A stretch of 64,000 bases of DNA from Paenibacillus dendritiformis (GTDB lineage: Bacteria; Bacillota; Bacilli; Paenibacillales; Paenibacillaceae): assembly GCF_945605565.1 (NCBI RefSeq), contig NZ_OX216966.1, positions 1,981,501 to 2,045,500 on the forward strand, written 5' to 3'. A program made the position numbers and the translations under genes. Of this stretch, positions 1-7,799 are shown piece by piece. Within the stretch, counting starts at the first letter, position 1. Each line of letters starts with the position of its first letter. The notes beneath the pieces were generated by a model that was not told the origin of the DNA, did not search any database, and saw only the letters and a list, made by a program, of their open reading frames with translations.

Positions 1-37
1 CATTCTCCGCTATGTCCCATACTTGAAATCGTTGCGA

Positions 38-70
38 ACCCGCATGGACGGCATCCATGCGGTTTTTTTT
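38..70 (+). terminator. Rho-independent terminator of a gene upstream of the window
   Basis: A perfect 9-bp stem (CCGCATGGA, 40-48, with TCCATGCGG, 54-62) and a 5-nt loop is followed by eight T residues. The gene it serves lies left of the window. Confidence 0.85.
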
Positions 71-90
71 ATATCCCGGGCGGGCGGCTC

Positions 91-918
91 GATTCCTGCA
101 TGGGTGCAGCATTTTCCCCTCCAGAGGGAAGATTCGGCTGACATTGCTGCACAGCTGCAGCTTTTCGCCCCGAATCCCTTCCAACCCAGCCAAAACGGAG
201 GAAATTGCTGCGCCTCTGCAGCAATTCCTTTTTCCCGATCGGGCGTCAACAAAAAAGCTGCAGAATTGCAGTATTGGGCGCAGTAGCTGGATGGCGGGAC
301 AAGCCCCTGCTTCCGCCGGGCGAGAAATGTTCACGCGATTGCTACATTTTATATTTTCTAGGGCTCGATTCCTGCATGGGTGCAGCATTTTCCCCTCTAG
401 AGGGAAGATTCGGCTGAAATTACTGCACAGCTGCAGCTTTTCGCCCCGAATCCCTTCCAACCCAGCCAAAACGGAGGAAATTGCTGCGCCTCTGCAGCAA
501 TTCCTTTTTCCCGATCGGGCGTCAACAAAAAAGCTGCAGAATTGCAGTATTGGGCGCAGTAGCTGGATGGCGGGACAAGCCCCTGCTTCCGCCGGGCGAG
601 AAATGTTCACGCGATTGCTACATTTTATATTTTCTAGGGCTCGATTCCTGCATGGGTGCAGCATTTTCCCCTCTAGAGGGAAGATTCGGCTGAAAATACT
701 GCACAGCTTCAGCTTTTCGCCCCAAATCCCTTCCAACCCAGCCAAAATGGAGGAAATTGCTGCGCCTCTGCAGGAATTCCTCTTTGCCGATCGGGCGTCC
801 AGAAAAAAGCTGCAGAATTGCAGTTTTGGCCGCAGTAGCCGGATGGCCAGGACAAGCCCCTGCTTCCACCGGGCGAGAAATGTTCACGCGATTGCTACAT
901 TTTATAGCTAGATGGAGT
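91..918. repeat. Tandem array, three copies of a 276-bp unit
   Basis: The phrase GATTCCTGCATGGGTGCAG starts at 91, 367 and 643, so the period is 276 bp. Copies 1 and 2 are nearly identical; copy 3 carries more substitutions and its end is replaced near 905. Inside each unit are several short imperfect inverted repeats built on CTGCA...TGCAG, such as GCTGCACAGCTGCAGC and TTGCTGCGCCTCTGCAGCAA. Because 276 is divisible by 3, a 284-codon reading frame stays open through the array, but it has no convincing start signal and I regard it as chance. The same CTGCA/TGCAG core recurs in the gene-free stretches near 20750-20940 and 61520-61870. Confidence 0.9.
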
Positions 919-955
919 CATGTCAGCCGTAAGCAACTCGGTTACACTGTGGGAA

Positions 956-971
956 CGTGATCTAAATCACA
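956..971. promoter_or_regulatory. CRP/FNR-type palindrome upstream of the copper-type locus
   Basis: The 16-bp site CGTGATCTAAATCACA matches the TGTGA-N6-TCACA consensus of CRP/FNR-family regulators at every fixed position but one. The inner arms GTGAT and ATCAC are a perfect inverted repeat. It lies about 30 bp before the start of the gene at 1000. The family assignment rests on the consensus only. Confidence 0.5.
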
Positions 972-999
972 TTTTCGTAACGGAAAGGTTGGGATATGT

Positions 1000-2061
1000 A
1001 TGAAAATGAAAAAAGCCGCCAGCGTACTGCTGGGCACTCTGCTGTCTGTAACGCTCGCCATTCCGGCGTTCGCGCATGACGGATGGTCGCAGACGAACAG
1101 TCCCGTGATTGGCGCAGGCGAGGTCGCCTATGTTGACATGATGCTCGGCAATCATTCCAATGAGCACCGCAGCTACCGCATCGCCGGCCAGTGGAGCACC
1201 GATTCCTCGAAAGTATATGTCGTGAACCCGGCAGGCAAAAAGATTGACATTACCGATACGCGTTTCTATACGGGCGAAGCGGCGACAGAGACGGAGCCGG
1301 CGCTCAACAACTATTTTGTCTCTTCCTTCTCTTCTTCCCAGCCTGGAGCCTATATTGTCTCGGTCGAGGGAGACAGCATTTTCAAGGGAGCCGATACGGC
1401 GAGCCGCACGTTGCGCAGCGCCAAATCGTTCGTCGCCGTCATGGATATCCCGACGATGAAGCGGGCCTCGATGCTGAACGGCTTCCAGCGTCAAGTGAGC
1501 CCGGACCGCGCCGAGCTGGTGCCGTTGTTCAATCCGGCAGCGGCGCAGGCCAATACCTCCGCAGAAGTCCAATTGCTGCTGAAAGGCAATCCGTTGGCCG
1601 ACACCGAAGTATCGCTTATCCGCCGCAGCAATTCGGAGGCAGTAACCGTGAAGACGGATGCGAAGGGCATCGCCAAGTTCAAGCTGGGCGGCGCCGATTA
1701 TTATTTGCTGCGCGCCAAGCCGGCTACCAATGAGAAGCGCGAGGGCGAGTATGATACCGTCAGCTATGAAGCGACGATGACCTTCGTGGTCCAGAACGGC
1801 ACCTACGAGCTGTCGGGCACCCCGGCTGAAGCGAAGCCGCAGGTGTTCCTGAACGGCAAGGCTCAACCGGATGCCTCGTTCTCCTTCGCGAACGGAACGC
1901 TGATGGCGGATGCGTCCTGGGTGAACAAGGCCCTTGGCAGTAAGACCGCCGCATCGCCGGTAGCGCTGCGGGACGCCGCTTCCGAGGCGGGGGCCGTGCT
2001 GGAATATTTGCCGGCGGTTGGAGCGAACCGCGCCGCCATCTATTTGTACCTGACTAAATAA
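1000..2061 (+). CDS. Secreted DUF4198-like protein, probably metal-related
   Basis: A 353-residue protein with a clear signal peptide (KK near the N-terminus, hydrophobic stretch, cleavage expected after AFA near residue 25, so the mature protein would begin HDGW). A mature N-terminal His followed by beta-rich sequence is typical of DUF4198 (nickel/copper-associated) and CopC-like periplasmic proteins. Residues about 180-270 read like an Ig or carboxypeptidase-regulatory-like fold (DTEVSLIRRSNSEAVTVKTD, AKGIAKFKLGG). The ATG at 1000 is used; an in-frame ATG at 1006 is the alternative. The next gene, 90 bp downstream on the same strand, is a CopC-CopD fusion, so a shared role in copper handling is likely. 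The family name comes from overall resemblance, not a search. Confidence 0.6.
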   Translation: MKMKKAASVLLGTLLSVTLAIPAFAHDGWSQTNSPVIGAGEVAYVDMMLGNHSNEHRSYRIAGQWSTDSSKVYVVNPAGKKIDITDTRFYTGEAATETEPALNNYFVSSFSSSQPGAYIVSVEGDSIFKGADTASRTLRSAKSFVAVMDIPTMKRASMLNGFQRQVSPDRAELVPLFNPAAAQANTSAEVQLLLKGNPLADTEVSLIRRSNSEAVTVKTDAKGIAKFKLGGADYYLLRAKPATNEKREGEYDTVSYEATMTFVVQNGTYELSGTPAEAKPQVFLNGKAQPDASFSFANGTLMADASWVNKALGSKTAASPVALRDAASEAGAVLEYLPAVGANRAAIYLYLTK

Positions 2062-2152
2062 CCTGCTTCCTCTGGGCGGGCCGCTGCATGAGCTGGCGGC
2101 CTGTCTGCTGTTCAGGAATAGAAGCACGTCAAAAAAGTCAGGAGGAACGTTG

Positions 2153-4144
2153 ATGGGACAATTGCTGGGAAATTCGAGACAACCCGTCTATTTGCTGGGT
2201 ATAGCCGCCTTGCTGCTCTCCCTTCTGCTTCATCCGCTGACCGCATCCGCCCATGCGAACCTGGCGTCATCCAAGCCGCTGGCCGATGCGCAGCTGGACA
2301 CGGCGCCGTCGGAGATACGCATCACGTTCACCGAGGGCATCGATGCGAAGCTGAGCTCGATGACGCTGTGGGACGAGGATGGGCGCGAGATCGGCGGCGC
2401 CGTGAGCGGGGAAGGCGACGACACGCTGGTCAAGGCTCTTCCCGAGCTCAAGAACGGCATCTATAAGGTGAAGTGGCAGGTGCTGTCGGTGGACACGCAT
2501 GTCACCGAGGGCTCGTACCGGTTCGCGGTCGGGACGACGCTTGACAAAAGCGGGCCTGCGCCGACCAAGTCGCTGGATGACGACGAAGAACCGCATCCCA
2601 AGCCGGACAACGGCTCTCCGGGTGAGGACGGGAAGCCCGCTTCCGTCAAGCCCGGCACTCCGGCAGAGGGGGCGACGCCACCGGACCGGAGCGGGCCGAA
2701 GCCTTCGGCAGGCCAGGCGGAGCAGCCGAAGCCTCCCGCAGAGAAGCCGGCCGGCGGCGAAGCGGACGCGGGAGCATCCGGCGCAAGCAAGCCGGGCACG
2801 CCTCAGGCGGCTGCCGATCAGGCGAAGGAGCCGAAGGCGCAGCCAACTGCGCCCGCTTCGTCCGGCTCCGGAAGCGGTGCTCCCGGGGAAGCCGCCGCAT
2901 CGCCGGCCGAGGAGCCTGGCGGTGCGGACCCGGCTAAGGGGGAGCAAGCTCCGTCCGTCCAGGCTCCAACAGAGGAAGCTGAACCATTGGACGGCCAAGA
3001 GAGCGGAAGCCGGGAAGGGAATGCCGCTTCCCTGAAGTCGTCCGATCCACCCGGAGCGGAACGTGATCAGGGAAGCGCGGCGGACGGAGAAGAAGCCTCT
3101 GCACCCGGCGGTCAGGACGTCCGTTCAGCGGATGGGGCTGCGCCTGAGGCCGATCACGCCCATCTTCATCATGATCATGCATCCGGCCATACGGCGCACA
3201 GTACAGGCATGACCGATCGGTGGAATACCGTCATCCGGATTGTCAATGTACTGACGACAGCCGCCTTATTTGCCCTCCTGTACCATCATTATGCGGTAGG
3301 AAGGGGAGGACCGCGGCTGGCGGACATGGCTGCACGGACGCATAAGGCGGCACAGGCTGTCGCGCTTGCGGCCGCATTCCTCTATGCGCTGACCTATGCG
3401 GCGCATATGCTGCTGCTTGCCGCGCAGCTTACGCCCGCCGGCTCCGGCGCCAGTTCGATGGTCTCCACGGCATGGACACTGGCCGTATCGACGCGCGTCG
3501 GCCTGGCGGACGGATTGCGCATCGTGCTGGCCGCCGGATTATGGGGGACGCTGCTGGCGGGGCAGCGGGCGCCTCATTGGCCGATGGCCGTCCTGCGGTG
3601 CCTGCTGCTGCTCGGCCTGGCGCTGACCTTCCCGCTGACCGGCCATGCCGTCTCGGGTTCCCCGCTGCAGGCGGCGGCCGCTGTCGTCTCGCATGCGCTG
3701 CATTTCGCGACGGCAGGCATCTGGTTCGGCGGACTGGCCGGGCTGCTGCTCGTCACCCGGAGCTTGCGCCGGAAGCCCGATGCGGACGCCTTCACGGAAG
3801 CCGGCGGCCTATGGTCGCGCTTCTCTGCCGCCGCCCTGCCATTGACGGTCATCACGGTGCTGACCGGCTTGGTGCTGGCCGTCATGCATGTCGGCAGTTG
3901 GGAGGGGCTGTACACGTCTGCGTATGGACAGACGCTCCTCGTCAAGAGCGCGCTCTATGCAGGCGTGCTCGTGATTGCCGCCTTCCACCGCTTCCTGTGG
4001 CTGCCTGCCTTCGTGAAGCAGGAAGGCGACCCGGAGCGGGTCCGGGTCTTTCTGCGCGGAGTCAGTCTGGAGGCGGCTTGCGGAGCGGCTATATTTATCA
4101 TAGCCGGAATGTTGTCCACCGGAATGCCGCCGGGCTTGGGATAA
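2153..4144 (+). CDS. CopC-CopD fusion copper protein with long low-complexity linker
   Basis: A 663-residue protein resembling Bacillus YcnJ, a CopC-CopD fusion linked to copper uptake. After a signal sequence (residues about 15-35), the mature end begins HANLASSKP. This is the CopC domain (to about 125), with its usual N-terminal His and the DTHVTEGSYRFAV motif near its end. Residues about 130-335 are Pro/Ala/Glu/Gly-rich and look disordered. A His-rich patch (DHAHLHHDHASGHTAHS, about 335-352) precedes the membrane part. The C-terminal half has about eight hydrophobic helices and the CopD-like segment with 'LTGHAVSG' and 'HALHFATAGIWFGGLAGLL'. The start is ATG 2153 behind AGGAGGAACG; a TTG at 2150 is also possible. 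A terminator follows. Confidence 0.85.
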   Translation: MGQLLGNSRQPVYLLGIAALLLSLLLHPLTASAHANLASSKPLADAQLDTAPSEIRITFTEGIDAKLSSMTLWDEDGREIGGAVSGEGDDTLVKALPELKNGIYKVKWQVLSVDTHVTEGSYRFAVGTTLDKSGPAPTKSLDDDEEPHPKPDNGSPGEDGKPASVKPGTPAEGATPPDRSGPKPSAGQAEQPKPPAEKPAGGEADAGASGASKPGTPQAAADQAKEPKAQPTAPASSGSGSGAPGEAAASPAEEPGGADPAKGEQAPSVQAPTEEAEPLDGQESGSREGNAASLKSSDPPGAERDQGSAADGEEASAPGGQDVRSADGAAPEADHAHLHHDHASGHTAHSTGMTDRWNTVIRIVNVLTTAALFALLYHHYAVGRGGPRLADMAARTHKAAQAVALAAAFLYALTYAAHMLLLAAQLTPAGSGASSMVSTAWTLAVSTRVGLADGLRIVLAAGLWGTLLAGQRAPHWPMAVLRCLLLLGLALTFPLTGHAVSGSPLQAAAAVVSHALHFATAGIWFGGLAGLLLVTRSLRRKPDADAFTEAGGLWSRFSAAALPLTVITVLTGLVLAVMHVGSWEGLYTSAYGQTLLVKSALYAGVLVIAAFHRFLWLPAFVKQEGDPERVRVFLRGVSLEAACGAAIFIIAGMLSTGMPPGLG

Positions 4145-4147
4145 ATG

Positions 4148-4199
4148 ACACCCTTTTGACTTTGGAATGAACTTTCATCGTCAAAAGGGTGTTCTTTTA
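4148..4199 (+). terminator. Terminator of the copper-type operon
   Basis: The 13-bp arms ACACCCTTTTGAC (4148-4160) and GTCAAAAGGGTGT (4180-4192) are perfectly complementary, and TCTTTTATT follows. It starts just after the stop codon at 4144. Confidence 0.85.
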
Positions 4200-4240
4200 T
4201 TCATTTCCAGAATATAATAGATATTAATTTAGAATTATTA

Positions 4241-4269
4241 TTGAATGGCTCCGTTGGATGTGTTACATT
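4241..4269 (+). promoter_or_regulatory. Sigma-A promoter of the catalase gene
   Basis: The -35 box is TTGAAT (4241-4246), followed by a 17-bp spacer and the -10 box TACATT (4264-4269). The predicted start of transcription falls just before or inside the palindrome at 4281-4297. Confidence 0.6.
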
Positions 4270-4280
4270 AGTTAATGAAA

Positions 4281-4297
4281 ATGATAATTATTATCAT
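4281..4297. promoter_or_regulatory. Fur/PerR-type operator before catalase
   Basis: A perfect 8-1-8 palindrome whose core TGATAATTATTATCA (4282-4296) equals the Bacillus Fur-box consensus TGATAATNATTATCA. The PerR box TTATAATNATTATAA differs from it by one base per half-site. It lies immediately downstream of the -10 box, where a bound repressor would block initiation. The start codon is 43 bp further on. Confidence 0.8.
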
Positions 4298-4339
4298 CTA
4301 ATAGTGGTTAAAGTTTACAGGACTGACGGAGGGGATTTG

Positions 4340-5812
4340 ATGAAGGAATCTAATTTTATGACTACCAATCAGGGTGCGCCCGTTGCCAATAATCAGCAAT
4401 CGAAAACCGCCGGAACGCGCGGTCCCGTGCTGCTGGAAGATTACCATCTTATCGAGAAGCTCGCTCACTTCGATCGGGAACGCATTCCGGAACGGGTCGT
4501 GCATGCGCGCGGAGCAGGGGCGTTCGGCGTGTTCAAGCCGTACCGGAGCATGGCGAAGTACACGCGGGCGGCCTTTCTGCAAGACCCCGAGGCAGAGACT
4601 CCCGTGTTTGTCCGGTTCTCGACCGTGATTCATGGCGGGACCTCCCCGGAGACCGTGCGGGATCCGCGCGGATTCGCCGTCAAATTTTATACGACGGAAG
4701 GCAACTACGATCTGGTTGGCAATCATCTTCCGATTTTTTTCATCCGCGACGCCATCAAATTCCCGGACATGGTCCACTCGCTGAAGCCGGCCCCGCATAC
4801 GAACGTGCAGACGCCGGATCATTACTGGGACTTCATGTCACTGTCTCCGGAATCGACGAATATGATGACCTGGCTCTTCTCGGATCTCGGCATTCCCGCC
4901 AGCTACCGCGAGATGGACGGCTTCAGCGTCCACGCGTTCAAATGGGTCAATGAGAAAGGCGATGTCGTGTACGTCAAATACACATGGAAGTCGCTGCAGG
5001 GCGTGCGCGGCTTGAGCGTGGAGGAAGCGGAGCGGATTCAAGCCAAAGATTTCAGCCATGCGACGCGAGATCTGCATCAGGCGATTGAAGAGGGCCGCTA
5101 CCCGGAATGGGAGCTGTGCGTTCAAATGCTCGAGCCGTCGCGGTTGGACGATTTCGACTTCGACCCGCTCGATCCGACGAAGGTATGGCCCGAAGCGATT
5201 ATCCCGATGATGAAGGCAGGCCGGATGACGCTGAATCAGAACCCGGATAATTATTTTGCCCAGGTCGAGCAGGCTGCGTTCTCCCCTAGCGCGCTTGTGC
5301 CCGGGATTGAACCGTCCGAGGACAAATTGCTCCAAGGCCGTCTATTTTCTTATCCGGATACGCAGCGGCACCGTCTCGGTCCGAATTACTTGCAGATCCC
5401 GGTGAATTGCCCGTTCGCGCGGGTAAGAAATCATCAACGGGATGGCTTTATGACCATGAAGCAGGACACGTCTCCGGTGAATTACGAGCCGAACAGCCAT
5501 GCCGGGGCATATGCTGAAGCGGGCGAGACTTATGCCGAGAGCGACACGGTTGTAGAAGGAACGACGATGCGCCGCTCGATAGACAAGACGAATAATTTCG
5601 GCCAGGCCGGAGAGAAATACCGTGAGATGTCGCCAGAAGAACAAGATCGGCTCGTGCAAAACCTGGTGAACGATCTGAAGCAGGTACGCCCCGAAGTTCA
5701 AATGCGGGCGTTATGCAACTTCTTCCGGGCCGATGCGGAGTATGGAATGAAGCTTGCGGCCGGACTCAGCGTGGATATTAGCGAATATTTGCAGCAAGTA
5801 CCGCGTTCATAG
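4340..5812 (+). CDS. katA: Monofunctional heme catalase
   Basis: A 490-residue small-subunit (clade 3) catalase, which converts H2O2 to water and oxygen in the cytoplasm. Visible family marks are VVHARGAGAFG with the distal His55, RFSTVIHGGTSPETVRDPRG and GNYDLVGNHLPIFF. The proximal heme-ligand motif RLFSYPDTQRHRLG carries Tyr338. The length is normal for this clade. The chosen ATG at 4340 follows GGAGGGG with a 5-nt gap; earlier in-frame codons have no ribosome binding site and overlap the promoter and operator. The Fur/PerR-type operator upstream indicates metal- or peroxide-dependent repression. A truncated Fur-family reading frame follows within 60 bp, probably in the same transcript. 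Confidence 0.95.
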   Translation: MKESNFMTTNQGAPVANNQQSKTAGTRGPVLLEDYHLIEKLAHFDRERIPERVVHARGAGAFGVFKPYRSMAKYTRAAFLQDPEAETPVFVRFSTVIHGGTSPETVRDPRGFAVKFYTTEGNYDLVGNHLPIFFIRDAIKFPDMVHSLKPAPHTNVQTPDHYWDFMSLSPESTNMMTWLFSDLGIPASYREMDGFSVHAFKWVNEKGDVVYVKYTWKSLQGVRGLSVEEAERIQAKDFSHATRDLHQAIEEGRYPEWELCVQMLEPSRLDDFDFDPLDPTKVWPEAIIPMMKAGRMTLNQNPDNYFAQVEQAAFSPSALVPGIEPSEDKLLQGRLFSYPDTQRHRLGPNYLQIPVNCPFARVRNHQRDGFMTMKQDTSPVNYEPNSHAGAYAEAGETYAESDTVVEGTTMRRSIDKTNNFGQAGEKYREMSPEEQDRLVQNLVNDLKQVRPEVQMRALCNFFRADAEYGMKLAAGLSVDISEYLQQVPRS

Positions 5813-5863
5813 CGCGATGAAATAGAAGTTTGGACAGTCTTTCAAAATTCTTTGAGGAAGGGA

Positions 5864-6160
5864 ATGGGGCACGTGAATCATAACAATGTGGAAGCTTCGG
5901 TTGTTCGGCAGGGCAAGGACAAAAAAACGCATATGACGCAGCAAAGAGAGGCTGTCTATGCTTGTATCCGTCAAGCGGCATCCCCTATGACCGCGATGGA
6001 CGTATTTCTGGCTTTGAAGTCGGGCGGGCAGCGGATTTCCCTCTCTACCGTCTACTGCAGTCTGAAGTATTTCGTCAAAAAAGGACTTGTTCACGAGCTT
6101 CAAGACGATCAGCTCTCCAAGCGTTACAAGCATGCTTGCCCCATATGCCGCGGCGCGTAA
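5864..6160 (+). CDS. Truncated Fur/PerR-family DNA-binding protein
   Basis: About 98 residues. MTQQREAVYACIRQAASPMT, the following helices and SLSTVYCSLKYFVKKGLVHEL form the winged-helix half of a Fur-family regulator. The frame stops just after CPIC, which aligns with the first CxxC zinc pair, so nearly all of the dimerisation and metal-sensing domain (some 50 residues) is missing. No continuation is recognisable in the other frames. Start choice is uncertain: TTG 5852, ATG 5864 or GTG 5873, all near GAGGAAGGG. It sits directly behind catalase, a usual PerR target, and before a strong terminator. It may be a relic, or a DNA-binding-only paralogue that competes for the operator upstream. Confidence 0.55.
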   Translation: MGHVNHNNVEASVVRQGKDKKTHMTQQREAVYACIRQAASPMTAMDVFLALKSGGQRISLSTVYCSLKYFVKKGLVHELQDDQLSKRYKHACPICRGA

Positions 6161-6214
6161 CCTGCCGTTCATTATGTTCATCTTGAGGTTCCTCGAACCC
6201 TATGCGATAGGAAA

Positions 6215-6247
6215 CCCTTTGCAGAACCGCTGCAGAGGGCTTTTCTT
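6215..6247 (+). terminator. Terminator after the catalase-Fur pair
   Basis: The arms CCCTTTGCAG (6215-6224) and CTGCAGAGGG (6230-6239) pair with one G-T, followed by CTTTTCTTCT. Confidence 0.75.
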
Positions 6248-6543
6248 CTGCTTGCAGCCGAACTCGATTCGCCATGACGCTCTGCCTCGACCGATGCCGT
6301 GAACAACAATCTGTTTGAAATAAAATATTATATTTATTAGAACATATTTAAAAAAATATTTCAATTACGTATAATAAAGCTAACTTGGCCATTCTTCATT
6401 TATCCACTTTTTATATAACCCCGCAACAATCGTATGCCCCTGCAAAACGAATGTGCTAAACTCCACTTTTACTTGATATGGTTACTATGAGTGTCGATTG
6501 CATCGTGCTGCTTTGATTTTCGAATGGGGAGGGGGAGACAACG
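6248..6543. other. AT-rich gene-free stretch before anmK
   Basis: About 300 bp with no supported gene. It is clearly more AT-rich than its surroundings around 6310-6380 and contains TATAAT-like words (for example GTATAATAAAG near 6370) that could serve as the anmK promoter. I see no riboswitch or repeat here. Confidence 0.5.
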
Positions 6544-7731
6544 ATGCGGATTGTAATGCCGAACCGCCCTTATCGGACCATCATTGGCCTGATGTCAGGC
6601 ACGTCGCTGGACGGAATCGATGCCGCCGTTGTCCGGGTGCAAGGAAGCGGGACCGGAACGGAGGTCGAGCTGCTGGAATTTCATTGTATCGAATATGATG
6701 CTGAACTGCGCGACAGGATGAAGCGATTATGTGGAAAAGAGCATTCCCATGCTGCCGACCTCTGCATGATGAATGCCTATCTTGGCCAGCGGTTCGCGGC
6801 GGCCGCCCGGGAAGCGGCAGCAGCGGCCGGGCTCCCGATGGAAGACATCGATCTGATCAGCTCCCATGGGCAGACGGTCTGGCACCAGCCGGAAGCGGAC
6901 ATCGAAGATCGCTACAGTGTTCCGTCCACGCTTCAGATCGGGGATTTGTCCGTTATCGCGAAGCTGACAGGGCGGCCCGTGGTCGGAGATTATCGCCCCG
7001 CCGATATGGCCGTCGGAGGCCAGGGGGCACCGCTTACACCGTATGCGGATTATATCTTTCACCGCCATGAGCGCATGGGCCGCATTGCCCAAAATATCGG
7101 CGGCATCGGGAATTGCTCGATCGTGCCAGCCGGGGCCGATGCGGATCAAGTGGCTGCCTTCGACACCGGTCCGGGCAATATGCTGATTGACCAGGCTGTG
7201 TGCCGGCTGTCGGAAGGGGCGCTGGCCTATGACCGCAATGGCAGCTGGGCCGCACAAGGCCAGGTGAGCGAAGCGTGGCTGTCTGAGCTGCTGGAGCATC
7301 CTTACTATGCCCAGAAGCCGCGGAAGACGACAGGCAGAGAAATGTTCGGCGAGGCTTATGCCACGACTTTGATAGAGGCCGGTATGGAACGCGGCTTGCC
7401 GGCTGCCGATATCGTGGCTACCTTCACGATGCTGACGGTTCAGACCATCGCCGGTGCATACCGTGACTTTATATTCCCGGAGCATGACATCCATGAAGTG
7501 ATCGTCAGCGGAGGCGGGGCCCGCAACGAGACGATGATGCGATGGCTCGCGGCAGAGCTGCCCGAACAGCGGGTACAGCGCTCGGATGAGGTTGGCTTGC
7601 CTGCCGACGCGAAGGAGGCGATTGCCTTCGCCGTGTTGGCGAATGAATTTGTGCACGGGATCGCGAATCAGCTTCCTTCCGTGACCGGAGCGTCGCGTCC
7701 AACCGTTATGGGCAAGCTTGCCCTTCCCTGA
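6544..7731 (+). CDS. anmK: Anhydro-N-acetylmuramic acid kinase
   Basis: A 395-residue enzyme that opens the 1,6-anhydro ring of anhMurNAc and phosphorylates it to MurNAc-6-phosphate during cell-wall recycling. Family marks are the N-terminal phosphate-loop motif IIGLMSGTSLDGID, SSHGQTVWHQP, DYRPADMAVGGQGAPL, AQNIGGIGN, AFDTGPGNMLID and the C-terminal VSGGGARNETMMRWL. The length fits the family (about 370-390). The ATG at 6544 follows a GGGGAGGGGGAGA binding site. The beta-lactamase-like gene about 70 bp downstream is probably co-transcribed, and hydrolases of that type also sit with MurNAc-recycling genes in Bacillus (ybbE). Confidence 0.93.
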   Translation: MRIVMPNRPYRTIIGLMSGTSLDGIDAAVVRVQGSGTGTEVELLEFHCIEYDAELRDRMKRLCGKEHSHAADLCMMNAYLGQRFAAAAREAAAAAGLPMEDIDLISSHGQTVWHQPEADIEDRYSVPSTLQIGDLSVIAKLTGRPVVGDYRPADMAVGGQGAPLTPYADYIFHRHERMGRIAQNIGGIGNCSIVPAGADADQVAAFDTGPGNMLIDQAVCRLSEGALAYDRNGSWAAQGQVSEAWLSELLEHPYYAQKPRKTTGREMFGEAYATTLIEAGMERGLPAADIVATFTMLTVQTIAGAYRDFIFPEHDIHEVIVSGGGARNETMMRWLAAELPEQRVQRSDEVGLPADAKEAIAFAVLANEFVHGIANQLPSVTGASRPTVMGKLALP

Positions 7732-7799
7732 ACTTTCCGTGGAGCATGAATGTCATTCAGAAGGGCTTGAATCCAATACGACAAGAAGGCGGTTTTTCC

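Noticed and set aside
57-911. 284-codon open frame through the 276-bp repeats
   Set aside because: It exists because the repeat period is divisible by 3, lacks a ribosome binding site, and the translated sequence is not protein-like beyond repetition.
2062-2149. Separate gene between the copper-type genes
   Set aside because: The 90-bp gap holds only a short spacer and the ribosome binding site.
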